Assembly (NCBI RefSeq): GCF_014490445.1
Contig: NZ_JACTUZ010000012.1
Coordinates: 1 to 61,831, forward strand
Length of the DNA stretch: 61,831 nucleotides
Direction of reading: 5' to 3'
Origin: Pseudoroseomonas ludipueritiae
Lineage (GTDB): Bacteria; Pseudomonadota; Alphaproteobacteria; Acetobacterales; Acetobacteraceae
Positions within the stretch are counted from its first letter, which is position 1. Every line of letters starts with the position of its first letter. The position numbers were made by a program, and so were the translations under genes. Of the stretch, positions 22,833 through 32,418 are shown in pieces. The notes under the pieces were generated by a model that was given only the letters and a program-made list of their open reading frames with translations, was not told the DNA's origin and searched no databases.

Positions 22833-23240
22833 ATGGACACTCATACTCGCCAATATCCCGTCACCTTCACCGATGCCGAGTGGCGCCAGCGCCTGACGCC
22901 CGAGCAATACCAGGTGATGCGCCAGCACGGCACGGAGCGCCCCGGCACCTGCGCGCTGCTGCATGAGAAGCGGCAGGGCACCTTCTCCTGCGTCGGCTGC
23001 GGCCAGCCGCTCTTCACCAATGGCCGCAAGTTCGAGAGCGGCACCGGCTGGCCTTCCTTCGACGAGCCGCTGGAAGGCGCGGTGGAGACCACGATCGACC
23101 GCAGCTACGGCATGGTGCGGACCGAGGTGCATTGCTCCCGCTGCGGCAGCCACCTCGGCCATGTCTTTCCGGACGGCCCGCCACCCACCCACAACCGCTA
23201 CTGCATCAATGGCGTGGCGATGGATTTCACCCCCGCCTGA
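22833..23240 (+). CDS. msrB: Peptide-methionine (R)-S-oxide reductase
   Basis: A 135-residue MsrB that reduces methionine R-sulfoxide in the cytoplasm. The structural zinc site is two C-x2-C pairs, CVGC at 53-56 and CSRC at 101-104. The catalytic Cys124 is in RYCIN, and GTGWPSF (70-76) and HLGHVF are conserved. No second recycling Cys is obvious. The start is the ATG at 22833 following GGAG; open frame upstream belongs to the SDR region. It is 45 bases after the SDR and may be transcribed separately. Confidence 0.95.
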   Translation: MDTHTRQYPVTFTDAEWRQRLTPEQYQVMRQHGTERPGTCALLHEKRQGTFSCVGCGQPLFTNGRKFESGTGWPSFDEPLEGAVETTIDRSYGMVRTEVHCSRCGSHLGHVFPDGPPPTHNRYCINGVAMDFTPA

Positions 23241-23388
23241 CGCCCTGGCCCGCGCCGTAGATCCGGCGTGGGCCAAGCCCGAGGCATGACGCAGCGGCAT
23301 GCGAGCCGCCCGCTGCGTCCTGTCATGCCCTGGCGCGGACGGCGCTATCGTGTTTCCTCAGGCACCCGCGCAAGAGGAAACCAGCCAT

Positions 23389-24240
23389 ATGACATTCCTG
23401 ATCTCCACCGCCCGGCTGGAAGCGATGCTGCGGGAAGACGCTCCCTACGGCGACCTGACCACCCAGGCCCTGGATATCGGCGAGACGCGGGGTCAGGCGG
23501 TGCTGCGCGCCGGCGCCACCATGACGCTCTGCTGCGCCGAGGAAGCCGAGGCGCTGTTCCGCCTCGCCGGCTGCACCGATGTGCATCGCGTCGCCGCTTC
23601 CGGTGGGTTGCTGGAGGAGGGCGGCACCATCCTGACCGCCGAGGGGCCGGCCGCCGCGCTGCATCTGGCCGCCAAGGCGGCGCAGGCTTTGATGGAGACA
23701 GCCTCCAGCGTCGCCAGCCGCGCCGCCCGAATCCGCGGCGAGGCCCGCAGCGCGCGGCCGGATATCGTGGTGGCCTGCACCCGCCGGCACCTGCCCGGCG
23801 TCAAGGACGTGATGCTGAAGGCCATCATGACCGGCGGCTGCATCCCGCACCGCCTGGGGCTTTCGGACAGCCTGCTGGTCTCCGCCCAGCACCGTGCCTT
23901 CCTGGGGCGGGAGCCGGCGCATCGCTGGGTGTCCCGCCTGCGTGCCGCGCAGCCGGCCCGCCGGCTGGTGGTCGAAGCCTATAGCGTGGATGAGGCGGTG
24001 CTGCTGGCCCATGCCGGCGTCGATACCGTGCAATGCGACCGGCTGCCGCCGGAGCAATTCGCCGAGGTGGCCCGTGCCCTGACGGACCATCCCGACCGCC
24101 CCGTGCTGGCCGCGGCGGGCGACATCCATGAAGGCAATGCCGCCGCCTATGCGCGGGCGGGGGCCGATGTCCTCGTCACCTCCGCCCCCTATGCGGCACC
24201 GCCGCTGGAGGTAAAGGTGTCGATGGACCGGCTGGGCTGA
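23389..24240 (+). CDS. modD: ModD-like quinolinate phosphoribosyltransferase homologue
   Basis: A 283-residue protein of the nicotinate-nucleotide pyrophosphorylase fold. The opening LISTARLEAMLREDAPYGDLTT, the GATMTLCCAEEAEALFRLAG block and VACTRRHLPGVKDVMLKAIMTGGCIPHRLGLSD match the ModD branch, whose genes often lie with molybdate transport genes. The ModD reaction is not settled; a phosphoribosyltransferase activity is expected from the fold. No modABC or molybdenum cofactor gene is nearby, which is unusual. The start at 23389 follows AGAGGAAACCAGCC. It converges with the transporter gene after a 10-base gap. Confidence 0.8.
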   Translation: MTFLISTARLEAMLREDAPYGDLTTQALDIGETRGQAVLRAGATMTLCCAEEAEALFRLAGCTDVHRVAASGGLLEEGGTILTAEGPAAALHLAAKAAQALMETASSVASRAARIRGEARSARPDIVVACTRRHLPGVKDVMLKAIMTGGCIPHRLGLSDSLLVSAQHRAFLGREPAHRWVSRLRAAQPARRLVVEAYSVDEAVLLAHAGVDTVQCDRLPPEQFAEVARALTDHPDRPVLAAAGDIHEGNAAAYARAGADVLVTSAPYAAPPLEVKVSMDRLG

Positions 24241-24250
24241 GGCCCGGCCG

Positions 24251-25510
24251 TCAGGCGCCCTGGCGGGGGCGGAACAACCGCCCGCCCTCGGCAAAGAACA
24301 CCACCGCCAGCGCGGCCAGGCCGCAGGTGGCGAAGCCCACCATCAGCGGCCCCGTGGTGCCGTTGAACTGCTGGCCGATGAAGAAGCCGATCAGCGCGCC
24401 GCCCACGGTGGTGACGAAGCCCTGCACCGCCGAGGCTGTGCCGGCGATATGCCCCAGCGGTTCCATGGCCATGGAGCCGAAATTGGGGCCGGTCAGGCCG
24501 AAGCAGAACATCATCCCCGCCTGCAGCAACGCAAAGCTCCAGAGGTTCTCATGCCCGGAGAGCGCGACCCCCGCATGCACCAGCGCGAAGGCGATATAGC
24601 CCAGCAGCGCGGCATGGGAGATGCGGCGCGTGCCGAAGCGCCCCACCAGCCTGGCGTTCAGCACCGAGGCCACGGCCATGGCGATGGCGACGGCCGCGAA
24701 GATGGTGGTGAAGAGTTCCGGCGCCTGGAAGGTATCGGCGAAGACCTGCTGCGCGGAGTTGATGAAGCCGAAGAGGCTGCCCAGCATCAGCGTCATGGCC
24801 AGCATGTAGCCCACCGCGACGCGGTCGCTGAGCACGAAGCGGAAGGCGGCCAGGATGCGGCCGGGCGCGATGGGCAGCCGGTCCTCCGGATGCAGCGTCT
24901 CGGGCAGGCGGCTGAGCGCCCAGAGGCTGACCGCCCCGCCGAAGACCGCCAGGAAGAGGAAGATGAAGGGCCAGGGCGCCACCAGCATGATCAGCTGCCC
25001 CAGCGTCGGCGCCACCACCGGCACCGCCAGGAAGACGATGAAGGCGAGCGACATCACCTGCGCCATCTTCCGCCCCGCGTAGCAGTCCCGCACGATGGAG
25101 ACCGCCAGCACCCGGGTGCTGGCCGCGCCGATGCCCTGCAGCACGCGGGCCGCCATCATGGTCTCGAAGCTGCCGCTGAACATCGCGATCAGGCTGGCCA
25201 GCGTATAGATGCCGAAGCCGGCCAGCAGCACCGGCTTGCGGCCGTAGCGGTCGGCCAGCGGGCCATAGAAGATCTGCGCCGCGCCGAAGCCCAGCAGGTA
25301 GGCGGTGATGATCCATTGCCGCTGGTTGTCGGTGGCGACGCCCAGCGCATGGCCGATCTCGGGCAGTGCCGGCAGCATGGAATCGATGGCCAGGGCATTG
25401 GTCATCATCATGGCGGCGATAATCGTCACGAATTCCCGGAAGCCCATGCCGGGATGCGGCACGGCGGTCTTGAGCCGGGGGGGCGCGGTGGCCCCGTCCA
25501 TGTTTGCCAT
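24251..25510 (-). CDS. Bcr/CflA-family multidrug MFS transporter
   Basis: A 419-residue inner-membrane carrier of 12 predicted segments. The opening FVTIIAAMMMTNALAIDSMLPALPEI and the loop GPLADRYGRKPVLLAG (MFS motif A, about 83-98) are typical of the DHA1 Bcr/CflA group, with RVLQGIGAASTRVLAVSIVRDCY (motif C region) near 122-144. The group exports drugs such as bicyclomycin, or metabolites, using the proton gradient. It is convergent with the ModD gene and alone on its strand for about 100 bases. The substrate is unknown. Confidence 0.9.
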   Translation of the reverse strand: MANMDGATAPPRLKTAVPHPGMGFREFVTIIAAMMMTNALAIDSMLPALPEIGHALGVATDNQRQWIITAYLLGFGAAQIFYGPLADRYGRKPVLLAGFGIYTLASLIAMFSGSFETMMAARVLQGIGAASTRVLAVSIVRDCYAGRKMAQVMSLAFIVFLAVPVVAPTLGQLIMLVAPWPFIFLFLAVFGGAVSLWALSRLPETLHPEDRLPIAPGRILAAFRFVLSDRVAVGYMLAMTLMLGSLFGFINSAQQVFADTFQAPELFTTIFAAVAIAMAVASVLNARLVGRFGTRRISHAALLGYIAFALVHAGVALSGHENLWSFALLQAGMMFCFGLTGPNFGSMAMEPLGHIAGTASAVQGFVTTVGGALIGFFIGQQFNGTTGPLMVGFATCGLAALAVVFFAEGGRLFRPRQGA

Positions 25511-25615
25511 ATGCCTGTTCCTGTTCTGTCGCGGCCGTCTCTACTGCACCTGCCGGGAGGAGGTAAGCGGCCGCGGGGCGGGACAGGGCTGCTGCCGGGC
25601 TCAGGCCCCGTCACA

Positions 25616-26449
25616 TCATGGCGCGCTGTCCAGCCGGTTCTCGAAGACCACGAAGAAGGGCGGCTTGTCCCAGGGCGGTGGCAGGGCATGGCCGGCGGGG
25701 TCGGCCGGGAAACGACGCAGCACCACCGCATCCAGCACATTGCCGCCGATGGCCTGCACCACCCCACCGCCGGAGGCCACCACAACGTCGCAATGCATGG
25801 GACGGAACTGCCCGGCCTCGGCCAGCTTGTCCTGCCAGTGGTAGAGCGGCGCGGACGAGCGGTCGGCGCAGATCAGGTCCCCTGGGCGAGGTGCGTATTC
25901 GGAGGGGTCGTGGGGGCGGAAGGGGGCGCCCTCCGGGTAGCTGGCCCAGCCGGCCAGCAGCGCGTCGATATAGGTGGAATGCGCGGCCGAGGGCGGGAAG
26001 ACGAAGCCCGGCACCCCCGCCCGCTGCATGACGTAGCTGACGAAAGCCGCTGACCAGGCTGGATAGGCCCAGAGCGAGATGGAAGGCAGGGCGGCAGGTG
26101 GCGCGCCTTCCGGCAGCATCTCCGTCAGCCCCGCCAGCAGGGCGTCATGCGTGTCCTGGTGGCGGCGGATGACTCCGGGTCCTTCCGGCACCGATTCCCA
26201 ATAGGTGAGGATACTGGAATAGTTCTCCGGCGCCGCCTGAACCGGCAGGGCCTCTGGCCAGCCATCCACCGTCAGGCGGCCCCAGCGGTCCCACTCCGTG
26301 AGCGCGGCGCGCACCAGGGCGGCGCTTTGCGTCGCCGGCGGGACGGAGGCCGGCGGCACCACAGGTGGCGGAGGTGGCGAGGCGCAGCCCGCCAGCAGTG
26401 CCGCCCCGGCCATCGCCAGGGCCAGCCCCTTCCTCATCCATCCGCGCAT
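25616..26449 (-). CDS. DUF2272 lipoprotein
   Basis: A 277-residue lipoprotein: MRGWMRKGLALAMAGAALLAGC has a lipobox with the modified Cys near residue 22, followed by a Pro-rich linker. The DUF2272 domain contains ISLWAYPAWSAAFVSYVMQRAG (about 122-143) and MHCDVVVASGGGVVQAIGGNVLDAV (about 217-241). This pattern is distantly NlpC/P60-like, with a Ser where the classic Cys would be, so peptidase activity is doubtful. It should be anchored in the outer or inner membrane, facing the periplasm. An internal ATG four codons in is an alternative start. Confidence 0.8.
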   Translation of the reverse strand: MRGWMRKGLALAMAGAALLAGCASPPPPPVVPPASVPPATQSAALVRAALTEWDRWGRLTVDGWPEALPVQAAPENYSSILTYWESVPEGPGVIRRHQDTHDALLAGLTEMLPEGAPPAALPSISLWAYPAWSAAFVSYVMQRAGVPGFVFPPSAAHSTYIDALLAGWASYPEGAPFRPHDPSEYAPRPGDLICADRSSAPLYHWQDKLAEAGQFRPMHCDVVVASGGGVVQAIGGNVLDAVVLRRFPADPAGHALPPPWDKPPFFVVFENRLDSAP

Positions 26450-26502
26450 CAGGTCCGCTCCGCCTCGGTTGCGGAAGCTTCAACGCGGCAGAAGGCTTTG
26501 CG

Positions 26503-28368
26503 TCACACAGGATGTCCGTCCTGGTGCAAGGCATCGCGCTCGGCGGCTTCGCGGATCACCGCCTCCGTCTCCTGGCTCAGCGCCTGCCCGGCCTGGCGCG
26601 GGCGGGTCAGCGGCTTCGGCACCATGCGGTTGCCATGCATCAGGGCCCGCGCGGCCTCCCGCTCCCCGAGCCCTTCCAGTTCCAGCCGGGCACGGTCGCG
26701 GCGGCGGATATCGGCCTCGATCTCGCCCAGCGCCTCTTCCTCCACGCCAAGCTGGCGCAGGGTGGCGGTGCCGAAGGCCAGGGCGGATTCCAGGGTCTCG
26801 CGCATGTGGAAATCGACGCCCGCCTTCAGCAGCGCCAGCACATGCGGGCGGTCATAGGCCCGGGCCATCACCGGTGTCAGCGGGAACTCGGCCTTCAGCA
26901 GCCGCACGATGGCGGTGGTGGTCTCCGGCCGGTCGGTGCAGACCAGAACGGCGCGGGCATGGCCGGCGCCGCTGGCATGCAGCACGTCCAGCCGCCGCCC
27001 GTCGCCATAATAGACCTTGAAGCCGAAGCCGGCGGCGGCGCGGATCATCTCCGTGTCGGATTCGATGATGGTGATGTCGATGCCCCGCGCCAGCAGCGCC
27101 TGGCTCGCCACCTGCCCGAAGCGGCCGAAGCCGATCATCAGCACATGGTCGCGCACGGCGCCGATCCGCTCGGCGCCTTCCACACCCTCCAGATCCGGCG
27201 CCGCGGCGGGCTCCGGCAGCAGGCGCATGGCCGCCACCACCAAGGGCGTCAGCGCCATGGACAGCACCACCACCGCCGTCAGCACCGCGTTCACCCGGGG
27301 CTCGAAGATTCCGGCGGCGGTGGCGGCGGCGTAGAGCACGAAGGCGAATTCGCCGCCCTGGCCCATCAGGGCCGCGCGGTGCAGCGCCTCCCGCGTGCCG
27401 GCGCAGGTCATGCGCGCGACGATCAGGATGCCGGCGGATTTCACCGCCATCATCACCACCACGCCGGCCAGGATGATCTGCCAGTCCCGCCCCACCAGCG
27501 CCACGTCCAGCGACATGCCAACGCCCATGAAGAACAGGCCCAGCAGGATGCCGCGAAAGGGCTCGATATCCGTCTCCAACTGCCGCCGGAACGGGCTCTC
27601 GGAAAGCATGACCCCGGCGGCGAAGGCGCCCATGGCCATGGAGAGCCCGCCCGCCTGCATGGCCAGGGCGGCGCCCAGCACCACCAGCAGGGCGGCGCCG
27701 GTCATCACCTCCCGCGCCCCGGCATTGGCCAGCACGGAGAAGACCGGCGTCAGCAGCCAGTGGCTGACCGCCACCAGCGCGGCGATGGCCGCCACGGCGA
27801 TGCCGGCCGTCACCCATTGCGAGGCATCGCTGCCGCCCGAGGGCACCGGCGCCAGCACCGCCACCACAGCCAGCAGCGGCACGATGGCCAGGTCCTCCAG
27901 CAGCAGGATGGAGACGATGCGCTGGCCTGCCAGGGTGCTGGTTTCCCCGCGTTCCTCCAGGATCTGCATGACGATGGCGGTGGAGGAGAGCACAAAGCCC
28001 ATGGCGGCCAGAAAGGCCATGGACAGCGGAAAGCCCAGCAGCCAGCCCAGCGCCGTCAGCAAGCCGCCGCAGGCCGCCACCTGCGTCAGGCCCGAGCCGA
28101 AGATATCCCGCCGCATGCCCCAGAGCCGCGAGGGCTGCATCTCCAGCCCGATGACGAAGAGGAACATGACCACGCCCAGTTCCGCGACGTGCAGCACGGC
28201 CTGCGGGTCCTGGAAGAAGCGCAGCCCGAAGGGGCCGATGGCCAGCCCCGCCGCCAGATAGCCCAGCACCGAGCCCAGCCCCAGCCGGCGGAACAAGGGC
28301 ACCGCCACCACCCCGGCGGCCAGCACCACCACTGCCTGCACCAGATCGCTACCATGCTCGGCCGCCAT
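26503..28368 (-). CDS. KefB/KefC-type cation:proton antiporter
   Basis: A 621-residue protein: an N-terminal Na+/H+ exchanger domain with about 12-13 membrane segments (to about residue 385), a TrkA-N NAD-binding domain (about 405-520, VLMIGFGRFGQVASQALLARG), and a charged C-terminal tail. ELGVVMFLFVIGLEMQP and LSSTAIVMQILEERGE are conserved CPA2 blocks. Such systems move K+ or Na+ against protons under nucleotide or glutathione control. ATG 28368 (MAAEHGSDL) has a GGAGACGG just upstream and is preferred over 28407. It is divergent from the AsmA-like gene, with about 145 bases between. Confidence 0.92.
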   Translation of the reverse strand: MAAEHGSDLVQAVVVLAAGVVAVPLFRRLGLGSVLGYLAAGLAIGPFGLRFFQDPQAVLHVAELGVVMFLFVIGLEMQPSRLWGMRRDIFGSGLTQVAACGGLLTALGWLLGFPLSMAFLAAMGFVLSSTAIVMQILEERGETSTLAGQRIVSILLLEDLAIVPLLAVVAVLAPVPSGGSDASQWVTAGIAVAAIAALVAVSHWLLTPVFSVLANAGAREVMTGAALLVVLGAALAMQAGGLSMAMGAFAAGVMLSESPFRRQLETDIEPFRGILLGLFFMGVGMSLDVALVGRDWQIILAGVVVMMAVKSAGILIVARMTCAGTREALHRAALMGQGGEFAFVLYAAATAAGIFEPRVNAVLTAVVVLSMALTPLVVAAMRLLPEPAAAPDLEGVEGAERIGAVRDHVLMIGFGRFGQVASQALLARGIDITIIESDTEMIRAAAGFGFKVYYGDGRRLDVLHASGAGHARAVLVCTDRPETTTAIVRLLKAEFPLTPVMARAYDRPHVLALLKAGVDFHMRETLESALAFGTATLRQLGVEEEALGEIEADIRRRDRARLELEGLGEREAARALMHGNRMVPKPLTRPRQAGQALSQETEAVIREAAERDALHQDGHPV

Positions 28369-28513
28369 GCCGTCTCCGCCTCTCGTCTGCGCGGCCAGGA
28401 TAGCCACCGCCTCGTGGAAGGCCGCCTCACGGTGGCTTGAGCGTCACGGAAGGCACAACCCTTCGCCGCCGGCGACGTTGGATGCGGAAGGCTGGCAGAC
28501 GTGGAGGAACGCC

Positions 28514-30574
28514 GTGGCGAACCATCGTGCGCGCAGGTGGCTGCTCTGGCTCGGCATTCCGGTGCTGGCCATTGGCCTGTTCCTGCTGCTGTTCCGGTGG
28601 GACTGGCTGATCCCCATCGTCGAGCCGCGCGCTTCCGCCGCCCTGGGCCGGGAGGTGACGCTGGAGCATCTGCATGTGAAGCTCGGCCGCACCGTGGTGG
28701 TGACGGCCGATGGGGTCGTGGTCGGCAACCCCGAGGGCTTCACCGACCCCACGCCCTTCGCGCGGGTGGAACGGCTCTCCGCCGCCATCAATGTCTGGGA
28801 CTGGTGGAAGGGGCGGGGCCTGGTGCTGCCCTGGATCGAGGCCAAGAAGCCCATCCTGAACGTGCGCGCCATGCCGGATGGCCGCGCCAACTATGTTTTC
28901 GACACCGGCAGCAGCGACACGCCAGCCGACCCGAACGCGCAGCCGGCGCAGGAGCCGCAGATTGGCGCGCTGCGCATCCATGATGGCCAGGGCAAGGTGG
29001 TGCTGCCGCAGTTGCGCGCCGATTTCGACCTGCGCATGTCCACGGAGGGTGACGAGAAGCGTGAGGCGGAGACGGCCGCTGAGGCCGAGCCGGAGCCAGT
29101 CTCCACCATGGTGATCGCCGAGAACGGCCTGCCGCTGCCGCCGCCCCCAGCGCCCGAGCCGCCGGGCGAGGGAATGCCGGACATGCTGCCGCAACTGGCG
29201 GCCGAGCCTTCCCGTATCGTGGTCGGCGCCGAGGGCACCTATGCCGGCCAGCCCATCAAGGCACGGCTGGTGGGCGGCGGCCTGCTCTCGCTGCGGGAGG
29301 CGGAGAAGCCCTGGCCGGTGCAACTGCGGGTGGACAACGGCCCCACCAGCGTCTCCCTGCAGGGCACCTTGCAGGACCCCATCCACTTCAAGGGCGCGGC
29401 GCTGCAACTGGTGCTGGCGGGACCTGACATGGGCCTGCTGACGCCGTTGACCGGCGTGCCCATTCCCCAGACGCCGCGCTACCGCGTGGCCGGCGCGCTG
29501 GACTACACGGCCGAGCGCATCCGCTTCAGCGACATCAAGGGCACCGTCGGCCGCAGCGACCTGAATGGCGAGGTTGCCGTGTTGCCTCGCCGCGAAAGGC
29601 CGGATGTCACGGTGAACCTGACGTCACGCCTGGTGGACCTGGATGACCTGGCCGGCTTCATCGGTGAGGAGCCGGGCGAGAAGGCTCCCGCCAAGCCCAG
29701 CGAGCGCGTATTGCCCGACACACCGGTCAATATGCCGAAGCTGACCGCCGCCGATGTGCATGTGAAATACCGCGCCAATTCGATCCGCGGCGGTCGCCAG
29801 CAGCCGCTGGACAATCTGCGCGCCGAGTTCGACGTCGTGGAAGGCAATGTGGAGCTGCACCCGATTTCCTTCGGTGTCGGGCGCGGGCAGATGCTGTTCA
29901 CGGGCAAGCTTTCCCCGGTGAATGGCGGCGGGCTGCGGGCGGATGTGAAGGCGGAGTTCCAGCGCCTCGACATCTCCAAGCTGATGCAGGCGGCGGGCTC
30001 GGAGGGCGGCGGCGCGCTCACCGGGCGAGCGGAACTGCGGGCCACCGGCAAATCCCTGGCGCAGCTGCTGGGCACCGGCGATGGGCGGATCACGCTGACC
30101 ACCTCGGGCGGCAATCTCTCGGCGCTGCTGGTGGATCTGTCAGGGCTGCGGATCGCCAATGCCGTCCTCTCGGCGCTTGGCATCCCGAGCCGTACCTCGC
30201 TGCAATGCTTCATCGCCGACTTCCGGCTGCAGGATGGCGTGCTGAACACGCAATCCGCCATCATCGACACCGATGAGGCGATCATTGTCGGCGATGGCAG
30301 CGTGAACCTGGGGCGGGAGCAGATCGCCTACCGGCTGCGGACCCAGTCGCGCGATTTCACCATCGGTGCCCTGTCCACCGACATCCGCATCGGTGGCACG
30401 TTTCGCGACCCGAGCGTGCTGCCGGACCCGGTGGAGCTGGGCGCGCGGGGCGGCGCCGCCGTGGCGCTGGGCTTCCTGAACCCGCTGCTGGCCATTCTGC
30501 CCACCATCCAGTTCGGCACGGATGAGGACAGCGGCTGCAAGTCGCTCGCCAGCCGCGCGGGCGGCCGGCGGTAA
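28514..30574 (+). CDS. AsmA-like envelope protein
   Basis: A 686-residue protein with one N-terminal anchor (RRWLLWLGIPVLAIGLFLLLF, about 7-27) and a long periplasmic beta-rich body. EPRASAALGREVTLEHLHVKLG near the N-terminus and the C-terminal region (GDGRITLTTSGGNLSALLVD, AIIDTDEAIIVGDGSVNLGREQIAYRLRTQSRDFTIGAL) are typical of AsmA/YhdP-type proteins thought to bridge the envelope and move phospholipids. An acidic and Pro-rich insert lies at about 185-225. GTG 28514 has GGAGG seven bases before it; upstream open frame is not coding. It ends at a strong palindromic hairpin. Confidence 0.82.
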   Translation: MANHRARRWLLWLGIPVLAIGLFLLLFRWDWLIPIVEPRASAALGREVTLEHLHVKLGRTVVVTADGVVVGNPEGFTDPTPFARVERLSAAINVWDWWKGRGLVLPWIEAKKPILNVRAMPDGRANYVFDTGSSDTPADPNAQPAQEPQIGALRIHDGQGKVVLPQLRADFDLRMSTEGDEKREAETAAEAEPEPVSTMVIAENGLPLPPPPAPEPPGEGMPDMLPQLAAEPSRIVVGAEGTYAGQPIKARLVGGGLLSLREAEKPWPVQLRVDNGPTSVSLQGTLQDPIHFKGAALQLVLAGPDMGLLTPLTGVPIPQTPRYRVAGALDYTAERIRFSDIKGTVGRSDLNGEVAVLPRRERPDVTVNLTSRLVDLDDLAGFIGEEPGEKAPAKPSERVLPDTPVNMPKLTAADVHVKYRANSIRGGRQQPLDNLRAEFDVVEGNVELHPISFGVGRGQMLFTGKLSPVNGGGLRADVKAEFQRLDISKLMQAAGSEGGGALTGRAELRATGKSLAQLLGTGDGRITLTTSGGNLSALLVDLSGLRIANAVLSALGIPSRTSLQCFIADFRLQDGVLNTQSAIIDTDEAIIVGDGSVNLGREQIAYRLRTQSRDFTIGALSTDIRIGGTFRDPSVLPDPVELGARGGAAVALGFLNPLLAILPTIQFGTDEDSGCKSLASRAGGRR

Positions 30575-30580
30575 GGCGAT

Positions 30581-30604
30581 GCCCCGGGGCCTGGGCCCCG
30601 GGGC
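30581..30604. terminator. Convergent hairpin after the AsmA-like and Bug-receptor genes
   Basis: GCCCCGGGGCC (30581-30591) and GGCCCCGGGGC (30594-30604) are perfect complements 6 bases after the AsmA-like stop and just past the convergent receptor's 3' end. The loop will open to 4-6 bases. No T run follows. Confidence 0.6.
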
Positions 30605-30611
30605 GGTCCGG

Positions 30612-31598
30612 TTATTCCACCTGGATCTTCGCGTTGCGCGCCACATCGCCCCAGCGCTTGGTCTCGCTGGCGATGAAGGTGCGGAACTCCTCCGGCGTGT
30701 TGCCGATGGGGGTGATGCCCAGCTCGCGGAAGCGGGCGGCGACGGTGTCGGACTTCAGCGCCGCCACGGCCTCCTTGTTCAGCCGCGCCACGATCTCCGG
30801 CGGCGTGCCGGCGGGGGCGAAGAAGCCATGCCAAGACAGGCTCTCGAAGCCCGGCACCGTCTCGGCGATGGCGGGGATATCGGGCGCCGTCTGGCTGCGC
30901 GTGGCGGAGGTCACGCCCAGGATGCGGATCTTGCCTTCCTTGGCGAAAGGCCAGGCGGAGGAGAAGTTGTCGAAGGCCAGCGGCAACTCGCCGCTCAGCA
31001 GCGCCGTCATGATCTGGCCGCTGCCGCGGTAGGGCACATGCTCCATCTCCGTGCCCGTGAGCTGGGAGAAGAGCGCGCCGGCCAGATGGATGGAGGTGCC
31101 GACGCCGGAGGAGCCGTAGTTGTACTTGCCCGGGTTCGCCTTCAGCAGCGTGATCAGCTCCTGGATGTTCTTCGCGGGCAGGTCGTTGGTCACGGCCAGC
31201 GCATTCGGCTGGGCCGCGAGCTGGGTGATCGGCGCGAAGTCCTTCAGGTTGTCGTAAGGCATCTTCACGAAGATCGATGGATTGATCGCGTGGCTGCTGA
31301 TGGTGCCGAGGCAGATGGTATAGCCATCCGGCGTGGCGCGGGCGCAGGCCTCGCTGCCGATATTGCCGCCGGCGCCCGGGCGGCTTTCCACCACCAGCGG
31401 CTGGCCCAGCGTCTCGCTCATCTTCTGGCCGACGAGGCGCGCCACGGTATCCGACGTGCCGGCCGAGAAGGGCACGATCACGCGGATCGGCTGGGTCGGG
31501 TAGGCGCGGTTCTGCGCCGCCGCGGGCGAGGCGGCCCAGGGCGCCGCCAGCGTCAGCATGGCTGCGGCCAGGGCCGCGCGCGGGAAGAGCTTGCTCAT
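30612..31598 (-). CDS. Tripartite tricarboxylate transporter receptor (Bug family)
   Basis: A 328-residue periplasmic binding protein of the TctC/Bug family, with a signal peptide ending ASPAAAQ and the hallmark blocks YPTQPIRVIVPFSAGTSDTVAR, SRPGAGGNIG, DGYTICLG, HVPYRGSGQ and GFFAPAGTP. These capture carboxylates and related solutes. A perfect AAGGAGG precedes the ATG. The TctA and TctB membrane genes are absent, as is common for Bug proteins. A GntR regulator lies 86 bases upstream on the same strand and probably controls it. Confidence 0.93.
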   Translation of the reverse strand: MSKLFPRAALAAAMLTLAAPWAASPAAAQNRAYPTQPIRVIVPFSAGTSDTVARLVGQKMSETLGQPLVVESRPGAGGNIGSEACARATPDGYTICLGTISSHAINPSIFVKMPYDNLKDFAPITQLAAQPNALAVTNDLPAKNIQELITLLKANPGKYNYGSSGVGTSIHLAGALFSQLTGTEMEHVPYRGSGQIMTALLSGELPLAFDNFSSAWPFAKEGKIRILGVTSATRSQTAPDIPAIAETVPGFESLSWHGFFAPAGTPPEIVARLNKEAVAALKSDTVAARFRELGITPIGNTPEEFRTFIASETKRWGDVARNAKIQVE

Positions 31599-31684
31599 TC
31601 CATTCCTCCTTGTGGCAGTGCGTTGGCCGCCCGCCGGTTCAGTTATTCAGGCACGTCATCCGGCGGCGGCACCGCCGGCACGTC

Positions 31685-32389
31685 TCAGCCACCCGCTTCC
31701 TCTGGAAAGGCCACGGCCAGGGACCGGAGGGCATGCGCGCGCATCAGGGCTTCCGCCGCCTCGGCTTCGCCACCGGCGATGGCGTCGAGGATGGCGGCGT
31801 GTTCGTCCAGCGCCTGGGGCGGCTCGTTCTTCGCCGCCAGGGCCCGGGCACGGCCAATATGGTCATAGGCGCCCAGCGCGTTCAGGCTGCGGATCAGGAA
31901 GCTGTTTCCGCCGATGGCATGCAGAGTGTCGTGGAAGGCCTCGTTCGCCCGCCGCAGCACCGCCGGATCTCCCAGCGTCGTGGCGGCACGCATGGCGGAA
32001 AGGCGGCAGCGCAGGGCGGTGACATCGGCGGGCTTGGCGCGCCGGGCGGCCAGCCCGGCGGCGGCGCCTTCCAGGGCGGCGCGGATGCGCCCCATCTCCA
32101 CCAGCCGGGCGGTATCCAGCGGCGCGACGAAGGAGCCGCTGCGGGGGCGGGTTTCCACCATGCCCTCGGCTTCCAGTTGGCGCAGGGCTTCCCGCACCGG
32201 CTGGGCCGAAATGCCCAGGGCGGCGGCAAGGCTCCGTTCCGACAGCTTGGCACCGGAAGTCAGGAGGCCGTCCACGATGGCTTCCCGCAGCCGCTCATAG
32301 GCACGGTCGGCCAGGGGGCGGAGATCGTCTTCCGCTGGCAGCGGGTTCAGCGCGAGCGGGGCGGGGACAGGAGCCATCTCATCTGCCAT
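31685..32389 (-). CDS. GntR-family regulator (FCD domain)
   Basis: A 234-residue regulator. The winged helix-turn-helix (about 25-90) reads AYERLREAIVDGLLTSGAKLSERSLAAALGISAQPVREALRQLEAEGMV. The FCD ligand domain (about 98-225) has the expected metal-site residues, in RIRAALEGAAAGLAA, NEAFHDTLHAIG and DEHAAILDAIAGG. FCD-type GntR proteins bind organic acids. Its position directly upstream of the orphan carboxylate receptor suggests local control. Confidence 0.9.
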   Translation of the reverse strand: MADEMAPVPAPLALNPLPAEDDLRPLADRAYERLREAIVDGLLTSGAKLSERSLAAALGISAQPVREALRQLEAEGMVETRPRSGSFVAPLDTARLVEMGRIRAALEGAAAGLAARRAKPADVTALRCRLSAMRAATTLGDPAVLRRANEAFHDTLHAIGGNSFLIRSLNALGAYDHIGRARALAAKNEPPQALDEHAAILDAIAGGEAEAAEALMRAHALRSLAVAFPEEAGG

Positions 32390-32418
32390 AGCAGAGCTCG
32401 CATTGGGGCGGCAAGCAC

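Noticed and set aside
24449-28440. Long plus-strand frames opposite the MFS, DUF2272 and KefB/C genes
   Set aside because: The minus-strand proteins have clear motifs and membrane segments; the plus-strand products are His/Gln/Gly-rich low-complexity shadows.
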